Of a stretch of DNA of 64,000 nucleotides, positions 60,263-64,000 are shown piece after piece. The notes beneath the pieces are model-generated. The model saw only the letters and a program-made list of their open reading frames with translations. It had not been told where the DNA came from and searched no databases. Both the position numbers and the translations under genes were made by a program. Numbering within the stretch: the stretch's first letter is position 1; each line of letters begins with the position of its first letter. Source of the DNA: Mycobacterium sp. Root135 (GTDB lineage: Bacteria > Actinomycetota > Actinomycetes > Mycobacteriales > Mycobacteriaceae). Location of the stretch: the NCBI RefSeq assembly GCF_001426545.1, contig NZ_LMEZ01000008.1, positions 290,889 through 354,888 on the forward strand, given 5' to 3'.

Positions 60263-63200
60263 ATGCGACGGCTAGCTGATCTCGTGGTCCGGTGGCCCTG
60301 GGCGGTCGTAGGCGTGTGGGTAGCGCTGTTGATCGCCCTGCCGCTGACCCTTCCGTCCCTAGGTTCGATGGCCGAGAAGCATCCGCTCGCCATCCTGCCC
60401 GCGGACGCACCGTCGAGTGTCACCGCTCGCAAGATGACCGATGCGTTCCACGAGTCGGGCAACGACGATCTGCTCCTGATCGCGCTGACCAACGACAACG
60501 GACTGAGCGCGGCCGACGAGCCGACGTACCGCAAGCTGGTGGACGCGCTGCGCGACGACGTGACAGACGTCGTGATGGTGCAGGATTTCGTCAACACACC
60601 AGAGCTGCGGCAGTTCCTGACGAGTGAGGACAAGAAGACCTGGGTGTTGCCGGTGGGTCTGGCGGGGGAGTTGGGTACTCCGAAGGGCTTCGAGTCCTAC
60701 AACCGGGTGGCCGACCTGGTCAAACTCAATACCGCGGGCAGTCCGCTGGACGTGCACGTCACGGGGCCGGCGGCCACCGTCGCCGACCTCACCGTCGCGG
60801 GTCAAACCGATCGTCTGCCGATCGAACTCGCGATTGCCATCCTGGTGCTCGCGGTCCTGTTGCTGGTCTACCGCAGCGCGGTCACGATGCTGCTGCCGCT
60901 GGTGACGATCGGGTCGTCCCTGCTGATCGCGCAGTCTTTGGTGGCTGGGTTTTCCGAGCTAACGGGGTCGGGCGTCTCGAACCAATCCGTCATCTTCCTG
61001 AGCGCCATCATGGCCGGTGCGGGGACGGACTACGCGGTCTTCCTCATCAGCCGTTATCACGATTATTTGCGATTGGGGGCCGACCCCGAACGGGCGGTCC
61101 GACAGGCGATGGCGTCCATCGGGAAGGTGATCACCGCATCAGCCACCACCGTGGGGCTCACCTTCCTGTTGTTGAGCTTCGCGAAGATGGGTGTCTTCCG
61201 AACGGTCGGAACGTCGGCGGCAATCGGGATCGGCGTCGCCTACCTGGCCGGCGTCACGTTGTTGCCGGCAATTCTGGTGCTCGCCGGGCCGCGTGGCTGG
61301 ATCAAGCCGCGGCGCGAACTGACCGCTCGATTCTGGGGGCGGTCTGGCATCCGCATCGTGCGCAGACCGGTAGCCCATCTCGTCACCAGCCTGCTGGTGT
61401 TGGGCCTGCTGGCCAGCTGCGCGATCTTTGCGCACTACAACTACGACGACCGCAAGGCCGTGGCGGCGTCGGCACCAAGCTCTGTCGGGTACGCCGCGCT
61501 GGAACGCCACTTCCCGATCAGCCAGTCGATACCCGAATACGTCCTCATCCAGTCGCCGCGTGATCTGCGTACGCCGCAGGCGCTTGCGGACCTGGAGCAG
61601 CTGGCTTCGCGCATTGCCCAATTACCTGACATCGGTCTGGTCAGTGGCGTCACCAGGCCCCTGGGAACCGTGCCGCCCGAGTTCAGGGCTACCTATCAGG
61701 CTGGCCTCGTCGGTTCCCGGCTGGCCGACGGCTCCAACCAGATCGACCAGCGCACGGGCGACCTCAGCCGGCTGTCAGCCGGAGCCAATACGTTGGCCGA
61801 CAGCCTCGTCGACGTGCGCGCGCAGGTCAACAAGATCGCGCCGAACATCCAGCGTCTAATCGACTCCGTCTCCTCACTGAGAGCCAAGAACGGCGGCGAC
61901 ACCCTGGTGCGCGACGTCGACAATGCCGCAAAGCTGGTCGACGCCATCAACGCGCTCGGCAATCAGATGGGCATCAACTTCACCGCTGCCAGGGATATGT
62001 TCGCCTGGATCGGCCCGGTCTTGACGGCGTTGCAGGGCAACCCGATCTGCGACCTCGACACCTCCTGTAGCAATACCCGCGACGTATTCGCGCGACTCGT
62101 CGCCTCGCGCACCAATGGAAACCTCGATCAGCTGAACAATCTGGCGCACCAGCTGCAGGGGATGGGTGACAAACAGTCTCTGAATGCCACGTTGAAGAAG
62201 CTGAACAGCACACTCGCCGGCGTCTCCTCGGCCGTCAACGCCATGGGGTTGGACAAACCCGGCGGTGCGCAGGCGGGCCTGACCCAGCTGAAGCAGGGCG
62301 CCGACCGCCTGGCTGGTGGCAGCCAGCAGGTAGCTGGCGGGGTGGACCAACTCGTCGAACAGGTCAAGGTGATAGCCGACGGCCTTGGCGAGGCTTCGGG
62401 GTTTCTGTTGACGATGAAGGAGAACGCTTCAGATCCATCGCAGGCCGGGTTCAACATCCCGGTGGAAGTGCTGAAGCTGGCGGAGTTCCAAAAGGCCGCC
62501 AAGGCGTACGTGTCGCCGGACGGACACTCGGTGCGGTACCTGGTGCAAACCAAGCTCGACCCGTTCAGCTCCGCGGCGATGGATCAGGTCGACCAGATTA
62601 GAGACGTCGCCATGGGGGCCCAGCCGAACACCACGTTGGCCGACGCCACGATCTCGATGGGAGGGTATCCGGCCGCGCTCAAGGACACCCGCGACTACTA
62701 CCAGCACGACATTCGGTTCATCATCATCGCGACGCTCATCGTCGTCCTGCTGACGCTGATGGTGCTGCTGCGTGCGATCGTCGCACCCCTGTACCTCGTT
62801 GGCACCGTGGTGCTTTCGTACTTTGCGGCCATCGGCATCGGCGTATTCGTATTCCAGTTCCTGCTCGGGCAGCAGTTGCATTGGAGTGTGCCGCCGTTGG
62901 CCTTCGTCGTACTGGTGGCGGTGGGAGCCGACTACAACATGCTCCTGGTGTCGCGAATGCGCGACGAGTCTCCGCGCAGCCTGCGTTACGGAGTCATCCG
63001 TACCCTGGGTTCGACGGGCGGTGTGATCACCGCGGCAGGGCTCATCTTCGCCGCTTCGATGGGCGGACTGATGTTCTCGAGCATCGGCATCGTGCTGCAG
63101 GGCGGCTTCGTCATCGGGGTGGGAATTTTGTTGGACACCTTCGTGGTTCGCACCATCACGGTCCCCGCGCTTGCGGTTCTGGTCGGCCGCGCCAACTGGT

Positions 63201-63271
63201 GGCCGTCAGGTCGAATGAGTGCGCGGCGGTCGTCGACGCCGAAGGCCGAACCCGTCGAGCAACCCGGTTAG
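60263..63271 (+). CDS. mmpL10: RND-type lipid transporter (MmpL10-like)
   Basis: A 1,002-aa transporter with about 12 helices and two extracytoplasmic domains. The Asp-Tyr proton-relay pairs are seen in helix 4 (Asp256-Tyr257, GAGTDYAVFLISRY) and helix 10 (Asp890-Tyr891, VGADYNMLLVSR). The second periplasmic domain (about 410-800) holds long heptad-like stretches (QIDQRTGDLSRLSAGANT, LTQLKQGADRLAGG) that probably form the coiled-coil hairpin of MmpL4/5/10-type proteins. It should export the diacylated trehalose precursor of TPP. The ATG at 60263 follows TGAGGG. Genes for papA and the PE-PPE protein flank it. Confidence 0.93.
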   Translation: MRRLADLVVRWPWAVVGVWVALLIALPLTLPSLGSMAEKHPLAILPADAPSSVTARKMTDAFHESGNDDLLLIALTNDNGLSAADEPTYRKLVDALRDDVTDVVMVQDFVNTPELRQFLTSEDKKTWVLPVGLAGELGTPKGFESYNRVADLVKLNTAGSPLDVHVTGPAATVADLTVAGQTDRLPIELAIAILVLAVLLLVYRSAVTMLLPLVTIGSSLLIAQSLVAGFSELTGSGVSNQSVIFLSAIMAGAGTDYAVFLISRYHDYLRLGADPERAVRQAMASIGKVITASATTVGLTFLLLSFAKMGVFRTVGTSAAIGIGVAYLAGVTLLPAILVLAGPRGWIKPRRELTARFWGRSGIRIVRRPVAHLVTSLLVLGLLASCAIFAHYNYDDRKAVAASAPSSVGYAALERHFPISQSIPEYVLIQSPRDLRTPQALADLEQLASRIAQLPDIGLVSGVTRPLGTVPPEFRATYQAGLVGSRLADGSNQIDQRTGDLSRLSAGANTLADSLVDVRAQVNKIAPNIQRLIDSVSSLRAKNGGDTLVRDVDNAAKLVDAINALGNQMGINFTAARDMFAWIGPVLTALQGNPICDLDTSCSNTRDVFARLVASRTNGNLDQLNNLAHQLQGMGDKQSLNATLKKLNSTLAGVSSAVNAMGLDKPGGAQAGLTQLKQGADRLAGGSQQVAGGVDQLVEQVKVIADGLGEASGFLLTMKENASDPSQAGFNIPVEVLKLAEFQKAAKAYVSPDGHSVRYLVQTKLDPFSSAAMDQVDQIRDVAMGAQPNTTLADATISMGGYPAALKDTRDYYQHDIRFIIIATLIVVLLTLMVLLRAIVAPLYLVGTVVLSYFAAIGIGVFVFQFLLGQQLHWSVPPLAFVVLVAVGADYNMLLVSRMRDESPRSLRYGVIRTLGSTGGVITAAGLIFAASMGGLMFSSIGIVLQGGFVIGVGILLDTFVVRTITVPALAVLVGRANWWPSGRMSARRSSTPKAEPVEQPG

Positions 63272-63328
63272 CGCGGGCCTGCGATGTATGTGAAACTACG
63301 ACACGAAGCAGACGGGTCAGGACTACGG

Positions 63329-64000
63329 ATGAAGAAACTCCTCGCGGGACTTGCGGTAGTGGTAACTGCTGGCGTCACTGGATGTTTCGGCGTAGGTTCC
63401 GCCGCCGCAGACGACGCGCGGCCCGCCGATCCGCCTGCGCCGGGATCGCCGGCCGGCAACACCCCGGCCCCCGTCGCGGCAGTGAACGGGACGGCGTACG
63501 CCCTCGGCGGCGCCCACGTCCTTGGGATTCCCTACGACGAGTACATCCGACTCACGGGCGCTGACTGGTTCCCTGGGATGAAGCGGGAGAAGGTCGACTA
63601 TCCCGCGGGCCAGGTTCAGGGCCACGTTCTGGAGCGACTGTTCCCCGGTATCGGCCCCATCGGAGAGCAGATCCGTCCCGGTTTGGGCTTGGACGGTCCG
63701 AGTATCGGCGAGTCGGTCGACATCGGCGAGCCGAACCTCCAGGCGGCCATTCGCAACGGTGGTCCCGGGGTTGCGATGGGCTTGTCCGAGGGGGCCTTCG
63801 TCCTCGACGCCGTGAAGGATCGATTGGCCACTGATCCGACCGCTCCGCCGCCGGATCAGTTGAGCTTTGCGACGTTTGGCGACCCACTTGCGAAGAGCTC
63901 GTTCGGGGAGAGCTTTCTGACCCAGATGTTCCCCGTGGGCAGCGTCGTGCCCGCGCTGGACTTCCGCATGCCCGCTCCGGTCGAGAGTCAGTACCACACC
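63329..64000 (+). CDS. PE-PPE-domain acyltransferase, partial (C-terminus missing)
   Basis: The first 224 codons are present; the gene runs off the right edge. A signal peptide (MKKLLAGLAVVVTAG) ends in VTGC with Cys19, a plausible lipobox. A proline-rich linker follows, then the serine-hydrolase-like PE-PPE domain with AYALGGAHVLGIPYDEYI and the nucleophile Ser153 in AMGLSEGAF. In the TPP pathway the PE protein moves phleic chains onto the exported precursor in the outer envelope. It lies 57 bases after mmpL, which supports that role. Lipidation is inferred from the motif only. Confidence 0.8.
   Translation, partial: MKKLLAGLAVVVTAGVTGCFGVGSAAADDARPADPPAPGSPAGNTPAPVAAVNGTAYALGGAHVLGIPYDEYIRLTGADWFPGMKREKVDYPAGQVQGHVLERLFPGIGPIGEQIRPGLGLDGPSIGESVDIGEPNLQAAIRNGGPGVAMGLSEGAFVLDAVKDRLATDPTAPPPDQLSFATFGDPLAKSSFGESFLTQMFPVGSVVPALDFRMPAPVESQYHT

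Overview
This window is high-GC actinobacterial DNA and almost certainly comes from a non-tuberculous mycobacterium close to the Mycobacterium smegmatis type (Mycolicibacterium). Gene after gene matches known mycobacterial families in mycobacterial order: fadD12 with its acyltransferase, nat, the Rv0223c to Rv0228 block, php, aftD with Rv0236A, lpqI, htdX, fabG4, fadA2 and fadE5. Family names are given from memory of these proteins; no database search was possible.

Layout. 1-3.2 kb: a minus-strand operon (acyltransferase, fadD12-like, lipO-like start) behind a candidate KstR operator, then a secreted protein. 3.2-7.8 kb: nat, a pair of overlapping acyl-CoA dehydrogenase genes, an AraC-type regulator and a RibD-C reductase. 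7.8-10.6 kb: a BlaI-type repressor, an M56 metallopeptidase, a DsbA-like protein and a class A beta-lactamase-like serine hydrolase, with a palindrome in the middle. 10.6-15.3 kb: a TetR regulator coupled to a tiny upstream ORF, divergent from two tandem FadE5-type dehydrogenases. 15.3-23.8 kb: the Rv0223c-Rv0228 envelope block (aldehyde dehydrogenase, methyltransferase, glycosyltransferase, three membrane proteins, acyltransferase). 23.9-30.8 kb: a minus-strand run Rv0236A-aftD-php-fadD. 30.9-36.5 kb: a small hypothetical gene, a degenerate serine/threonine kinase, lpqI, a TetR regulator and an ABC exporter. 36.5-40.2 kb: htdX and fabG4, divergent from fadA2. 40.3-47.5 kb: SRPBCC protein, TDT transporter, F420 oxidoreductase, membrane esterase, fadE5 and a DapB-like reductase. 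47.5-64 kb: a glycolipid locus made of an 11-kb bimodular polyketide synthase gene, divergent from papA, mmpL and a PE-PPE-domain acyltransferase gene that runs off the end.

The last block matches the trehalose polyphleate (TPP) locus known from M. smegmatis and M. abscessus. The PKS makes long unbranched chains (both AT domains carry the malonyl motif), PapA esterifies trehalose, MmpL exports the product and the PE-PPE protein completes acylation outside the membrane. The partner fadD23 is not in the window and may lie just past the end. No tRNA, rRNA, CRISPR array, insertion sequence or phage gene was seen.

The most unusual points are a pseudokinase beside lpqI, a first PKS module with no visible dehydratase, two genes lacking a normal start codon (the second FadE and aftD), the BlaI/M56/DsbA/beta-lactamase-like cluster, a 45-aa ORF coupled to a TetR start, and several unreported-looking operator palindromes. 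The glycopeptidolipid cluster that M. smegmatis carries between fadA2 and fadE5 is absent here.
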